NCBI GenBank assembly: GCA_963575745.1
Contig: CAUYUJ010017915.1
Location: 663,792-727,791, forward strand
DNA: 64,000 bases
Direction: 5' to 3'
DNA from: Prorocentrum cordatum
Lineage: Eukaryota > Sar > Dinophyceae > Prorocentrales > Prorocentraceae
In this document: positions 52,144 to 64,000 of the stretch, in pieces
Layout: every line of letters begins with the position of its first letter
How positions within the stretch are numbered: the first letter of the stretch is position 1
Made by a program: the position numbers and the translations under genes
The notes under the pieces: model-generated
Seen by the model: the letters and a program-made list of their open reading frames with translations, nothing else
What the model was told of the DNA's origin: nothing
Databases searched by the model: none

Positions 52144-52440
52144 TCCAAGGGTTTTTTGTATTGATACCACCCCCGTCCGTTCTTTCGGCGGTGAATACAA
52201 CTGGTCCCTCATGTTCCTCCTGCTATTCCTCTTCATCTCCTCTTCGGTGTTTCTTCATCCGTGAACGGCGCTCCTGAAGCATAAGTAACCGAATACCTTC
52301 GATAATAAACACTAGGGGATAATAAAGTTCGGGGTTCAGGGGGAGATAATCAAAGTAGCCCACCAGACCTCAGCACAATCTCGAAGTAAGAGATGATCAA
52401 GATGAGACCAAGCCGAGCACGTTTTGAGACACCCTTGGCG
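52144..52440. other. AT-richer stretch
   Basis: Nothing recognised except GATAATAAAGTTCGGGG (52317-52335), which begins the compound repeat that follows. Confidence 0.4.
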
Positions 52441-53014
52441 TTTAGTCTTCATAGAAATATCCTCAACAATGGCTTATCTCGCTGGAGACATCCTCGACAA
52501 ATCCCTTGTTTCGCTTGAGACATCCACAAACTATTGCTTATTTCGCTTGAGACACCGTCAAACTATTGCTTATTTCGCTTAAGAAACGTATCGTTTCGCT
52601 TGAGACATCCTTCAGTATATGCTTGTTTCGCTTGAGACATCCTCGAGTATATGCTTGTTTCGCTTGAGACATCCTCGGAATAGCTCATCCGCCTCGGTGC
52701 CCCTGGATAAGCAACCGCGGCGATAATAAAGTTCAGGCGGGCGGGGGAATGGAGACAGCGATATACAAAAACAAAAATAAAAAAAGAAACAATAAGAAAT
52801 TAACCAGACAAAGGACAACAATCAAAAAGAAAAGAAAACAGAGGATGAGGAGGAGAAAGAGACGGAACAATCTCAAGTTCAAATGTATTAGATTTTATTT
52901 ACAAGCGCTTTATGAACATTAAATGTTTAAGTGCTCGTGTAGGGTAGCTCATGTGCTTCATTGTCCATGGATAATCAACCCCAGGGATAAAAAAGTTCAG
53001 AAGGGGGGGGGCAT

Positions 53015-53051
<37 letters not shown>

Positions 53052-53525
53052 AAGAGAGGTACATCATAAAGAAAAAGAAAGGAAGGACTTAAAGAGAGAA
53101 AATATATTTAAAAAGAAAAGTAGAATACTAAATGAAAAAGGATAAAGAGAAGAGGAAAGGAGGATAAAACAAAAAATCTGAAGATTCAAATGTATTAAAT
53201 TTTTATTTACATTTTTTCAATTCCCTGGATAATCAACCCCAGCGATAAGCAAGTTCAGGGCGCCAGGGGGAGGAGGAGGAGAAAGAGATAGAGAGACAGA
53301 GAGAGAGAGAGACAGAGGGGCCAGGAAGGAGAAAGAGATAGAGAGACAGAGAGAGGGAGAGAGAACGAGAGACAGAGAAAGACAGAAAGAGAGACAGAAA
53401 GAACTACAAAGAGACAGAAGGACATTGGTTTCGCTTGAGACATCCTGAAACAACGTGTTCGCTTCGCTTGATGTTGTTATCTCAACATAAGAAGGAAGTA
53501 ACTTCGATGGCGAACTTTTCCCGTG
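52440..53525. repeat. AT-richer compound repeat with TTTCGCTTGAGACATCC units
   Basis: TTTCGCTTGAGACATCC recurs about seven times every ~35-40 bp in 52460-52680 and again near 53425. A larger unit (GATAATAAAGTTCAGG, a GA-rich run, AAATGTATTA and TTTTATTTAC) recurs at about 52720, 52990 and 53240. Confidence 0.75.
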
Positions 53526-53637
53526 ATAATGAAGTTCGGCCTCCGCGCCCCCGCGCCCCCGACCAAACTCTTGTTGGTAGACGAGAAAAAACTCTAACGA
53601 CTTAATGGGGGGGGGTACTTCATTCTCATCGGCATGC

Positions 53638-53674
53638 GGTTAGTAGTCCTTGTAGTAGTCGCCGTAGTAGTAGC

Positions 53675-53724
<50 letters not shown>

Positions 53725-53784
53725 TAGTAGTAGTAGTTGTAGTAGTAGTAGTAGTCGTAGTAGTAGTCGTAGTCGTAGTAATAC

Positions 53785-53868
<84 letters not shown>

Positions 53869-53945
53869 CTGTAGTAGCTGTAGTAGCTGTAGCTGTAGCA
53901 GTCATATTAGAAGTAGTAGTAGTCGTAGTACTACTAGTAGTAGTC

Positions 53946-53996
<51 letters not shown>

Positions 53997-54143
53997 ATGA
54001 TAGTAGTAGTCGTAGTCGTAGTCGTAGTCGTAGTCGTAATCGTGGCACTATTATTGGTAGCAGTAGTAGTATTAGTAATAGTCGTAGTAGTGGTCGCAGT
54101 AGTAGTCGTAGTAGTAGTCGTAGTAGTAGTCGTAGTAGTAGTC

Positions 54144-54177
<34 letters not shown>

Positions 54178-54218
54178 TGGTAGCGGTAGTGGTACCAGTA
54201 GTAGTAGTAGTCGTAGTC

Positions 54219-54256
<38 letters not shown>

Positions 54257-54376
54257 CGTCGTAGTAGTATCAGTAGTAGCCGGAGTAGTAGTAGCCGGAA
54301 TAGTAGTAGCAGTAGTAGTAGTTGTAGTAGTAGTAGTAGTAGTAGTAGTAATGTAGTAGTAGTAGTAGTAGTAGTT

Positions 54377-54419
<43 letters not shown>

Positions 54420-54430
54420 TGGTCGTAGTC

Positions 54431-54462
<32 letters not shown>

Positions 54463-54682
54463 TGTTGTAGTAGTAGTAGTCGTAGTCGTAGTAGTAGTAG
54501 GTGTTGTTGTATTCGTAATGGTACTCGTGGTCCTAGTCGTACTAGTCTTTGCAGTAGTAGTAGTAGTAGTTGTAGTAGTAGTCGTCGTAGTGGTAGTAGT
54601 GGTAGTAGTAGTAGTGGTAGTAGTAGTAGTAGTAGTAGTTGCAGCAGCAGTCGTAGTTGTAGTAGTTGTAGCAGCAGCAGCA

Positions 54683-54718
<36 letters not shown>

Positions 54719-54978
54719 GTAGTAGTAGTAGTGGTAGTAATAGTAGTAGTGGTAGTAGTAGTAGTAGTAGTAGTAAAATTAGTAGAAGTAAGGGTAGTGG
54801 TAGTAGTAGTGGTAGTAGTAGTAGTAGTAGTTGTAGTCGTAGTCGTAGCAGTGGTAGTTGTAGTAGTTGTGGTGGTTTTGGTGGTAGTGGTAGTAGCGGT
54901 GCGAGTGGTAGGATTAGTAGTAGTCGTCGTAGTTGTAGTAGCATTGGTAGTAGTAGTAGTAGTAGTAGTAGTAGTAAT

Positions 54979-55011
<33 letters not shown>

Positions 55012-55044
55012 CTAGTCGTAGTAGTAGTAGTAGTAGTAGTAGAA

Positions 55045-55114
<70 letters not shown>

Positions 55115-55132
55115 TGGTAGTAGTGGTAGTAC

Positions 55133-55194
<62 letters not shown>

Positions 55195-55287
55195 GTAATG
55201 GTAGTAGTTGCAGCCGCAGCCGGAGTCGTACATGTAGTCGTCGTAAAAGTACTGGTAATCGGAGTAGTAGTAGCAGCAGTAGTAGTG

Positions 55288-55320
<33 letters not shown>

Positions 55321-55430
55321 CTACTACTACTACTACTAGTTGTACTTGTAGTTTTAGCTGTAGCCGTAGCCGTAATCGTAGTCGCAATCGTAGTTGTAGG
55401 CGTTGTCGTCGTCGTCGTCGTTGTTGCGCG
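53638..55430. repeat. AGT triplet tract, 1.8 kb
   Basis: Almost uninterrupted TAG/AGT repeats with CGT, GGT and GCAGCA variants. Long Val or Thr frames are artefacts of the period. Confidence 0.97.
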
Positions 55431-56113
55431 GCGTGTGCCGCAGATGAATAATTGTTGTTCTGCCATTGGTTGGGCCCCAGTTCTTCAATAAGGTCGCCGA
55501 ACAAATAATTAGGTACCTTCATTGGGTGTTATCTGAAGACCCTCATGGATCCCTCGGGCCCCATCTCGGAGGGCTCTATTATCAGACCACTACCTACTTC
55601 CCAGGCTCGCATTGAGTACGTGTCTCATTGGGATTACTGACAATATGTTTTTAGTTGAGTGGTGGAGCGTTATTTTCGCTTCGCGATGGCCGTAATCCCT
55701 GCTATGCCTCTTCTGCGCCTTAGCTGCTTGTTCCCCGCTCCCCCCTGACGACTCACCGTGTCGTGCCCTTATCAGTCCGCTCCTGCGCGTTCTTCGCCTT
55801 CACTTTCCCCTCCTGGGAAGCACGGGGAGGGGACGTGGCAATGGCGCTGCGGAAGTTCGGTCGGGGCTGTGACCGGGACCAATCGTTCCAGAGCGTGCCG
55901 GAACGCCGTAAGAGCGTTCAGGTGCGCTCTGGAACGATCGCCCAGAATTGTCCGGCTCTCGGACCCTCTTCGCGAAGAGCCGCTTGCGCGGGGCGCGGTC
56001 GCAGCGCCTGCGGCGGGCGCTCCTGCCTGCCTCCGGCAAGGGGCGGCCCGGCTGTTCGTGAGGTTGCGGGGGAGCCCGGGTGAAGTTTTCAGGTGCAGCG
56101 CCGGTCTAGGCCT
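55431..56113. other. Gene-free stretch with a strong hairpin
   Basis: CGTTCCAGAGCG (55883) and CGCTCTGGAACG (55931) form a hairpin of about 60 bp. Other frames here are unassigned. Confidence 0.45.
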
Positions 56114-56323
56114 CCTAGATGGGGTCCGAGCAGGTGGGGTCGGAGGATCGCGTCGCATCGCCGATGCGTCGACGATGCGACTCGATGTTGAGATCGTGTT
56201 TTCCCACACCGACGTCGCCCGATGCATCGCCGCCGTCGCCGATGCATCGCCGATCCATCGCCGATAATTCGGCGATGCATTGGCGATGCGGCGCGATCTT
56301 TCGACCCTCGGCCCCCATCTAGA
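56114..56323. mobile_element. Family J element
   Basis: CTAGATGGGGTCCGAG and GGTCGGAGGATCGCGTCGCA on the left mirror GCGCGATCTTTCGACCCTCG and CCCCCATCTAG on the right. Interior is GCATCGCCGATGCATCGC-rich. Confidence 0.75.
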
Positions 56324-57060
56324 AAGCCTCTAGCTGGGTGGGGCGGAGGGGAAGTATTCTCTTCGGCCGAGTCGGCAGGTCCTCGAGGGAGCCACGATGC
56401 TTGCGGTGAACGGCAAGGTCGAGACGAGAGAGCCTCCCCGCCCGCTCGGCTGGACGCACGAGGGAGGTTTTTGCGGAGCACAAGTCCAGATTGATGAGGA
56501 GGAGCAGGGAGGAAGGAGGACGACCGCAATGAAGATGGGGAAGAGGAGGGATGTCTGCATGCAGGGCGGAGAGGAGGAGCAGGAGGAGGGGGACGTGGAG
56601 GATGAGGAGCAGGAGGAGGAACGGAGGAAGGAGGCAGGGTGGATGAGGGAGGGTGGAGGGAAAGGGAAGGAGGAGAGAGGGAGGGAGGGTAGAGGAGGGA
56701 GGGAGGGAGGGAGGCGTGTGAGCGAGGGGCTGGAAGAGGGATCGAACTGAAGGAGTGGGAACAGATGCCGGATGCAATGATGGAGGAGGGCGAGGGAGGA
56801 GGAGGGAACAGGAGGGGGAAAATGGCAGTAAAGTGAGGAAAGGGAGAGGATCAGCTGTGCAAGTGGAGGGAGTGACGGGACGGGACGGGAGGAGAGGAAG
56901 GAAGGAAGAGAGGAAGGAATGAGTTGGGTGAGTGGGACGTGGGGCGGGGAGCGACACATGATCCAGGGTCGCCCTTGGCCCCCTCGGGTGTGGTGTCGTT
57001 GGTGGAGCGGCGGCAGCTGAGGTATATCCGGAGTCTACTGGATTTGCATTTTGATTCGCA
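56324..57060. other. GGA-rich stretch without recognised gene
   Basis: A 117-codon frame (56397-56750) starts MLAVNGKVETREPPRPLGWT but soon becomes Glu/Gly/Arg repeat. I treat it as doubtful. Confidence 0.4.
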
Positions 57061-57255
57061 GGTGCGAAGAGGAGTGTACAGCCAACGCCCTTCCTGTTGC
57101 ACTCGGCCGCGTCTGCCACCAGTGGACAGACAGACAGCCACGGGCGTTCAGCACTCGCAGGCTTTTGCCATGAGTTCCTCCTGCCACTCTACTGCTTCGC
57201 AACTGGCATGCCAGGCAGGGGTATTGTTTCTGAGGGCGAGTCATGGGGGAGCGAT
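57061..57255 (+). CDS. Short coding-like island after an AG acceptor
   Basis: After GATTCGCAG the frame reads AKRSVQPTPFLLHSAASATS, then LAGFCHEFLLPLYCFATGMP. Composition only; unknown function. Confidence 0.25.
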
Positions 57256-57347
57256 ACATAGGGGGGGCAGCGAGGGCTGCCGAAAAGGGTCCCTCTTGGG
57301 CCCCTTCAGGGGTCCTTTTGGGTCCAGAAGGGGGCCTTTACTTTTTG

Positions 57348-57519
57348 TCGGAGGTTGATAGGCCTCCTACCCTGACACGTCGATTAGCGATCTGGTCGTT
57401 TTCGGTTCGCGAGAGTGTCGCGCGGCCGTCATTTTTGCCGGTCCAGGTCCCTCGGTTTCGCTCCTAGGTCGTTTTCATTGAAGGGTGGTTTACGAAAGGG
57501 AGGTTTGTCCACCGCCGAC
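57348..57519 (+). mobile_element. Family D element copy 4, diverged
   Basis: GTCGGAGGTTGATAGGCCTC and GGGAGGTTTGTCCACCGCCG are inverted ends; the core ACACGTCGATTAGCGATCTG is diverged from the other three copies. Confidence 0.75.
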
Positions 57520-57864
57520 TTTGTGCCTTTGCGCGCTTGCGCTCTTACAGTTTACTTGATCCGACTCAGCAGCGAGTTAAGGTAAGTCGATTCGACCAAG
57601 GTATGATAAAAATGCAATTGCAGGTGCGCGCCGCCATGTATTTCGCAAGGACCCCCTATTCACGATTAGTTCGACCGATATGGCGCCACAGCCCAGGTGG
57701 TAACTTTTGTCCCAGGATTCGCAAGTTAAAATAACTCCTTTTGTAAATTACCATAACCCTTTGTAACATACTATAAATGTTCCCATAGGCACATCGTGTA
57801 AGAAGCTCCACCGAAGACACCAGTGACCCAGAAGCTTTCTACACACGCCACCTTCACGCACATG

Positions 57865-58650
57865 CACGCGCACGTGCACGCGCAGGCGAACGCACGCGCA
57901 CGCGCACACGCACACGCACACCCAAACGCATACTCACATGCACATGCGCACGCACACACGCAAACGCACACGTAAATGCACACGTACAGGCACACGCACA
58001 CGCACACGCGCAGGCACACGCACACGCACAGGCAAAAAATCACACACACACACACACACACCCTCTCTCTCACGCACACACGCGCGCGCACACGCACGTG
58101 CACGCGCATACGCACACCCAAACGCACGCGCACATGCACATGCACACACGCACACGCAAACGCACACGTACAGGCACGCGCACACGCAAACCCACAGGCA
58201 CACGCGCACACGAACACACACGCACGCACGCACGCACGAACGCACACACACACACACACACACACACACGCTCACATGAACGCACTCACGCACGCGCGCA
58301 CGAGCACGTGTACGCGAACGCGAACACGTATATGCATACGCACATGCACACGCACACGCACACCCAAACGCACACGCACACCGATTCGCACCCGCGCATG
58401 CAAACGCACACGTACACGCACACGCACACGCAATCATTACAGGCACACGCGCACGCAAACATTACAGGCACACGCACACGCGCACACACTCACACGCACG
58501 CACGCACGCACGCACACACAACACACACACACACGCACACACACACACACACACACGCACGCATGCACGCACGCACGCACGCGCGTGCGCACGCACGCGT
58601 GCCCGCGCCCGCGCCCGCGCACGCGCATGCGCACGCGCACGCGCACACGC

Positions 58651-58691
<41 letters not shown>

Positions 58692-59524
58692 TGAACGCAC
58701 TCACGCACGCGCGCACGCGCACGAGCACGTGTACGCGAACGCGAACACGTACATGCATACGCACATGCACACGCACATGCACACCCAAACGCACACGCAC
58801 ACCGATTCGCACCCGCGCATGCAAACGCACACGCACACGCACACGCACACGCAATCATTACAGGCACACGCGCACGCAAACATTACAGGCACACGCACAC
58901 GCGCACACACTCACACGCACGCACGCACGCACGCACGCACAACACACACACACACACGCACACACACACACACACACGCACGCATGCACGCACGCACGCA
59001 CGCGCGTGCGCACGCACGCGTGCCCGCGCCCGCGCCCGCGCACGCGCATGCGCACGCGCACGCGCACACGCACACGCACACACACACACACACGCACACG
59101 CACATACGCACGCACACATGAACGCACTCACGCACGCGCGCACGCGCACGAGCACGTGCACGCGAACGCGAACACGTACATGCATACGCACATGCACACG
59201 CACATGCACACCCAAACGCACACGCACACCGATTCGCACCCGCGCATGCAAACGCACACGTACACGCACACGCACACGCAATCATTACAGGCACACGCGC
59301 ACGCAAACATTACAGGCACACGCACACGCGCACACACTCACACGCGCGCACGCACGCACGCACACACAACACACACACACGCACACACACACACACACAC
59401 GCACGCATGCACGCACGCACGCACGCGCGTGCGCACGCACGCGCGCCCGCGCCCGCGCCCGCGCCCGCGCATGCGCACGCGCGCGCGCACGCGCACACGC
59501 ACACGCACACACACACACACAAAC

Positions 59525-59555
<31 letters not shown>

Positions 59556-59578
59556 CCCCCACACACAGACACACATAA
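57865..59578. repeat. CA/CG alternating array with ~420-bp higher-order repeat
   Basis: The 1.7 kb is almost entirely ACAC/GCAC/ACGC. ATGAACGCACTCACGCACGC occurs at 58276, 58691 and 59118, and AATCATTACAGGCACACGCG in each unit, giving three ~415-427 bp units. Cys/Val and His/Thr frames are artefacts. Confidence 0.95.
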
Positions 59579-59737
59579 CGACCGCGCTATTCGTAGTTAG
59601 CTTGCCCCTGTCGTTCGTCCCATACCCGTCGTGGTAGTCGCAGCTGCATATGACTGGGTCCTTCGCGAGACTGCTGCGTGTAAACATGCGCAGTTTCCCG
59701 AGGCCCGAACATGAAGGCCACGCGCATGCTAAGCGGC

Positions 59738-59847
59738 TTGAGGGCATCCGTGAAGTGTCCGGGAGGGTATCCGCGAGGCGTCTGGGCAATAGGCCTCAAG
59801 GAGGCCTCAGGGGGCCGAAGCCTTTGGACACCTCGCGGATGCCCTCT
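59738..59847. repeat. Inverted repeat, 21-bp arms
   Basis: GAGGGCATCCGTGAAGTGTC and GGACACCTCGCGGATGCCCT are near-complements about 70 bp apart. Confidence 0.7.
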
Positions 59848-60054
59848 GGACCGTTCATGATACCTTCCCAGGCATCCCGTCGCTCGCCTCGGAGGTCTCT
59901 TGAGGCCAATGCGTTCCTAGAAGTGTCAAACACCTTAACAAGATTTGCCTCTGGCTCGCTGAGGTGTCTGGCTTCGTCGTTGGGGGCAGCGCGACCAGGG
60001 CGCGAGAGGCCAGGAGGGGAGGTGGCAAAAGGAGGAGACTGGCGAGGCAGGAAA

Positions 60055-60120
60055 TGGAGGAGGAGGAGGAGGAGGAGGAGAGATGAGGAGGACGAACACT
60101 AGTTGGAGGAGGAGGAGGAA
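60055..60120. repeat. GGA triplet tract
   Basis: Short GGA array. Confidence 0.85.
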
Positions 60121-61645
60121 GGGATGAAGGAAGAGGACGGGCTATCTCTCTCCCGTCGCACGCGCGCGCCGCCCCTGCCCTTGCCCCCCCCCCCCCCTTC
60201 CTCGCGCGCGCAGCCCCCGCCCATGTTCGCCCGGCATTTGGGGGGCCGTTTGGGCGCCGCCTGTTGCGCGCGGGCCCGCTGCGCGCGCGGGCAGGGCGGC
60301 GGGGGTCGAGCCCGGGCCGCCGCGCGACCCTGCGCTCGAAGTGCCCATTGCTGCATGCTGGTCGGCGGCGACGTTGATTCAGCATGCTTCTAGGATATGG
60401 TCAGCACCGCGCTTCCTCCGCGCCCCCGCAGCGGCGCCGGGCTCCACGAGTGGCGTCGCAGAGGGGGCGCAGGCGCGCGAGGATCGGGCGAGCCGGCGAC
60501 ATCGTGCCCGGGCATGCGCGGAGCAGGCGCGCGAGCTGGCGGATTGGATCCGGCGCGGCACCGGGCGCGACGACGTGGCCGACTCCTTTCTGGTGGCCAG
60601 GCGAGCGCGCGTGAGCGGGGGGCGGCCTCGGCGCCACCCGCAGGGGGCTCTTGGTGCAGTAGGGGATTCTGCCGGAGGTTCGGGGCGAAAGTCGCCGGGC
60701 TCGAGCGGCAGCGGCTACCTCGGCGGCGTCGACATTCGAGGAGGCGTCCGCGACGGCCGCGTGCCTGGGGCGGGCGCGCGCGCGCTGCCCCGCCCCGCTC
60801 CGGGCCGCCGGCCTGCAAGATGGGCGCTTGTATATTCTTCTTGCCCCGCGCAAGTTTCTGGAAGGGGCCCGAGCAATTATGGCGCAAGTGCGCGCGTGCG
60901 CGGGCGCGCGGGCGCGCGCGCGCGACATGCAGGGGCGATCCTCTGCGGGGCCTACGCGCTGCACCGATGGGTCGCTGGTTTTTCCGGGCCCGACGGATGC
61001 GTGATCGTCGTGGAGGTTAGCCGCCATGGCGCTTGCGCTGCAGCGCGCAGCTGAGCGGGGGGCCTGCGCTTTTCGCAGGGCCAGTGCCGACGAGGTGTTC
61101 AGGTCGCAGGGCCGCGCGGCCATGTCCGCGCAGGGCGGATGGCGCAGCGCGGCAGCCTGGGCGCAGTCATCAGCCAGGGCCAGCAGCGAGACGATGGCAC
61201 TCGGGCAGTTCCGAATGGGGCGGCTGACACGGCGGGTAGCGGCAGGGCGCGCGTTGGGTCGACGTGCGGGGTGCACCTTGGGGTCGCCCTACGCCGCGAG
61301 CCCGACCGCCTTGTCCGCCGCGCCAACGCGTCGGCGGCGCGGCGCTGCGCTGGCCCCTTCTGCGGGCGCCGCGCCGCGCAGGTGCCGCCCCGAGTTCGAC
61401 TGCCTATACGCTTCTGTCACTCCAACGCGCCGTCGCACCTCCGCGCCATGAGCTCTCGCGCGCCGCGTCGCTGCTCGTCGATGCTGTCGCGCTGCCCTTC
61501 GCCCTGCGCTGCTGTTTCGGGCGGGCGTCCGCGCCTCGCGGCGGCGGCCCGAAAAACAAAAAAAAAAAAAAAGGAAAAAAAAACGAAGGAAAGGAAGAAG
61601 AGAAAACTCAAAACACACACACACATACACACACACACACACATT

Positions 61646-61676
<31 letters not shown>

Positions 61677-61915
61677 CTGGGGGGTGCGGCGCGGCGCGGG
61701 CGGCCAGGCAGCGGGGTCGGGTCGGCGCGCGGGGCGCGCCGCAGGGTCGCCCTGCGCCGCGGGCCCGGCCGCCCTGTCCGCCGCGCCGAGACGTCCGCGC
61801 GCTGCGCCGGCGCGGCGCTGCGCCCGGAGAATTCCTGCCAGGGCGACGCCGCCGACGGCGGTGCCCGAGCGAGGCGCGGGCGTCGACGCCAGGTCTCGCG
61901 GTCGCGGAGCACGCG
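60121..61915. other. GC-rich stretch with a duplicated segment and CA repeat
   Basis: About 130 bp at 61248-61390 and 61700-61840 are related (GGGTCGCCCT, GCCGCGCC, GCGGCGCTGCGC). They flank an A-run and a CA microsatellite (61614-61676). A plus frame near 60430-60610 (AEQARELADWIRRGTGRDDV) is mildly protein-like but unassigned. Confidence 0.45.
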
Positions 61916-63915
61916 CTAGGGCGCTGCGGGCGCAGATCGATAGCCGGGAAAGACGCTGGTCTTAAACCGCGCAGCGCCGAATGCCGCGAACGCGCCATCG
62001 AGTGGCTCGCAGGACAAGATGGCCGTGGCACCCGCGAGAGGTCGGCTGCTGCTCCGACGAGGATGGGGCCCGACAGTTCTTGGCAGGGCAAAGATGTGCA
62101 GTGCCATTTGTAGTGGCTGATTTGCCTAGTTGAATACGGATCGGTCATCCGACTGGGCCGCGACCCCATCGCGAGCCCCAGGGCGATCGCGCAATGAGTG
62201 GCGAGCGCGCGTGATCTATCGGGACAGAACCGTCGATGGGATGAACGTTGAAGGCGCAGGGGGCGGGGGGGCGGAGGGCGAGGGCCTCGGGCGGGAGGGG
62301 CGGAGTTCCGCGCGACTACTGGCTGCGATGACGACGAGCGGCGGGCCGACGCCATTCCGCGAGGGCCAGCGGGCGCAGGAGGAACGCAGAGGGCCCAGGG
62401 GTCGTTGAGAGGCCCGCAGAAGTCAGGGATATAGGGGGCGGTGATAGTACCATGCAGCTAAAGGGCGCGGCGGCGCGAGGAGACGAGGGGCCCCGCGACG
62501 AAAACGTGGAAGGGGATGCGCTGGAGAACGCAGGTGCGCAACTTAACAGCATGGGCAGCGGTGACTCGCACGCCTGTCATGTGCGAGGGTTTTTGATCCC
62601 GATGTAGTGGAGCGGCTGCCCGGCGCTAGTTCGGGCGTCACACGGCAGGTCAACGACGCCGAGAGAGTTGCGAGGCGCGCGGCAGCACGGGCCAGCACGA
62701 CGCTCAGACGCACGCGCCCGAGGTTTATTCGCCAGCGCGAGACTTCCGGCATGGAGGGGGACATGGGGCCATTCGGCGCTGCTATAACCTGGGGCAAACT
62801 GTAAAATGATAAGCGTCATGTATATGGCCAACAGCCTCTATATCGGCAGGGCCCTCATCATGCCGCGACAAGGTCAGTTTCGACGCATTAAGTCAATTTT
62901 GGGAGGCTGGGCGAAGAGGGCAGAAGTATACCCAGACCGACTATGTCGAGCTGCGCTGTAATACGAGGTTCGGTTCCAAGTTGGCTAGCGCGCATCATCG
63001 GTCGCCCGACCCTGACGACGCATGTTGCCGTCTGGGCGAGGGAATGGGGATCATCGACGGGTCGCGCGGGCAATATTGAATTGGGCATGGGCCCGCGCTG
63101 GCCCAGACCAGAAACGACGACGGCATGCGTCGCCTCGTGGACTCAAAAGTTCAGGGCCGCTGCGGGGCTCATTCCTACGCCGAGATACGCGCGGTTTGGG
63201 CGGTGGCCAAGTTATCCAGGCCAGGGAGGGGCGGGGGATCAATGAAAAGGACGGGGTGGGGAGAGCTCAGTGGAGGAGCCCGCAATGTCGCCGCCGCCGT
63301 CAACTTCCACGGCGCGCTGGACATTGAATAAGATCATTGGATTTGCGGGGCGCGTCGACACCAGGGGCGGTTGAGGATTCCAGGGGCGCGCGGGGCATGT
63401 GATAGCATGACGAGGATGCGCCCGCCTACCAAAGCGGCCGCGCGTAGGTCATTGCGAATGCGGTTCCGAGCTTGGCCCAACATTCGCGCTGAGGGATCGG
63501 AAGGACGAGTGCCGTGGCGTTGCTGGCAAAGTTCCCGTAGGCAGGAGGTGCATGGATATCGACATTTGCGACGTGGCCAATCCTTCGCGTTGGTTTCGTT
63601 TAGCGGCGCAGCAAGTGAAGTGCAAGTCCGATGGGGAGAGGATATGCAAACGCCCCTTCGAGTGGAATCGGTAAAACTGCTCTCGCCCAGGGCCGCCACC
63701 GAGGGAATAGGGCGCGCCCGCAAGGGGCGCGGGCAAAGAAGGGGGTCGGGCACGGGTTCGCAGGTGCCCCGCGCGCATTCTCGCGCGCCCAGACAGAGAG
63801 CAGCTTCATCGAGTTGCCCGAGGAAGATCGTGGACCAGGCGCGCTTGCAGAAGTGTTCGCGCCACCGCGCTGTATATCTCGAGACGAGGTGAATCTGGCG
63901 GTCGGCTCATTGTGA
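61916..63915 (+). pseudogene. Possible decayed Ty1/copia-like polyprotein fragments
   Basis: Protein-like pieces occur in order on the plus strand: DAGLKPRSAECRERAIEWLA (about 61960-62015), MQLKGAAARGDEGPRDENVE (from 62452), DPDVVERLPGASSGVTRQVN (about 62595) and ALAEVFAPPRCISRDEVNLA (about 63840-63900). The first and last resemble conserved spots I associate with the region between integrase and RT in dinoflagellate copia elements. No protease, integrase or RT core was seen. This is a weak, memory-based assignment. Confidence 0.25.
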
Positions 63916-64000
63916 TGATTTTATTGCTAGGTAATGATGGTGCTCTTCGCTGGTTGGGCGGGAAATGAAAACAGCAATTCGAAGACGAAGCCCGTTGAGG

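Noticed and set aside
53638-55430. Long open frames reading as Val, Thr or Leu homopolymers
   Set aside because: They exist only because an AGT triplet tract has no stop in certain frames; the same holds for the GGA, TCC, GTC and ATC tracts.
57865-59578. Cys/Val-rich and His/Thr-rich open frames, several over 100 codons
   Set aside because: Translations of a CA/CG array; no complexity and no start context.

Overview
The window is dinoflagellate nuclear DNA. The decisive evidence is two copies of the dinoflagellate spliced-leader sequence in genomic DNA: one exact at 50326-50347 (+) and one with a single mismatch at 26337-26358 (-). Other support: GC-rich sequence, GC-AG and GA-AG introns, very long triplet and dinucleotide repeats, many short inverted-repeat (MITE/introner-like) elements, and decayed LINEs of the dinoflagellate type. 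A large-genome, GC-rich genus such as Prorocentrum would fit, but I cannot fix the genus. Two 100-base N runs (21212-21311, 47401-47500) are assembly gaps, both touching triplet tracts.

Layout. 1-5.3 kb holds the best gene: the C-terminal two thirds of a protein kinase domain in five exons. All four introns between them look like transposon insertions, and all five exons stay in one frame when joined. 5.3-12.7 kb contains short coding-like islands of unknown function separated by nested inverted-repeat elements. 12.7-17 kb is mostly GGA/TCC and ATC tracts with one coding-like island. 17-21 kb is a repeat-rich block: a degenerate GCTTGCACC array, a 72/73-bp satellite, a degenerate ~65-bp repeat and a GATC-rich palindromic block. 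21.6-26.35 kb is one minus-strand retro-insertion. It is a LINE-like element with ORF1, a 70-residue tandem repeat, a frameshifted endonuclease and a linker, but no recognisable reverse transcriptase. It carries a spliced leader at its 5' end and lies between 17-bp perfect direct repeats inside a GGA tract.

26.4-36 kb alternates triplet/tetranucleotide tracts, repeat families and coding-like islands. 36-46 kb is similar and shows datable nested insertions. 46.1-47.4 kb is the 3' end of a second LINE ORF2. 49.8 kb holds a coding-like island between TCC tracts, and 50.3-51.9 kb is a decayed retrocopy starting with the exact spliced leader. 52.4-53.5 kb is an AT-richer compound repeat, 53.6-55.4 kb a 1.8-kb AGT tract, and 57.9-59.6 kb a CA/CG array with a ~420-bp higher-order repeat. 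The last 2 kb may be a decayed Ty1/copia-like polyprotein.

No operons, tRNA, rRNA or CRISPR arrays were recognised. The biology is mostly intron and element turnover: short inverted-repeat elements land in genes (some acting as introns) and in each other, and trans-spliced mRNAs are copied back into the genome. Most long open frames are translations of repeats and are not reported as genes. Exon calls outside the kinase and LINEs rest on protein-like composition alone and are tentative.
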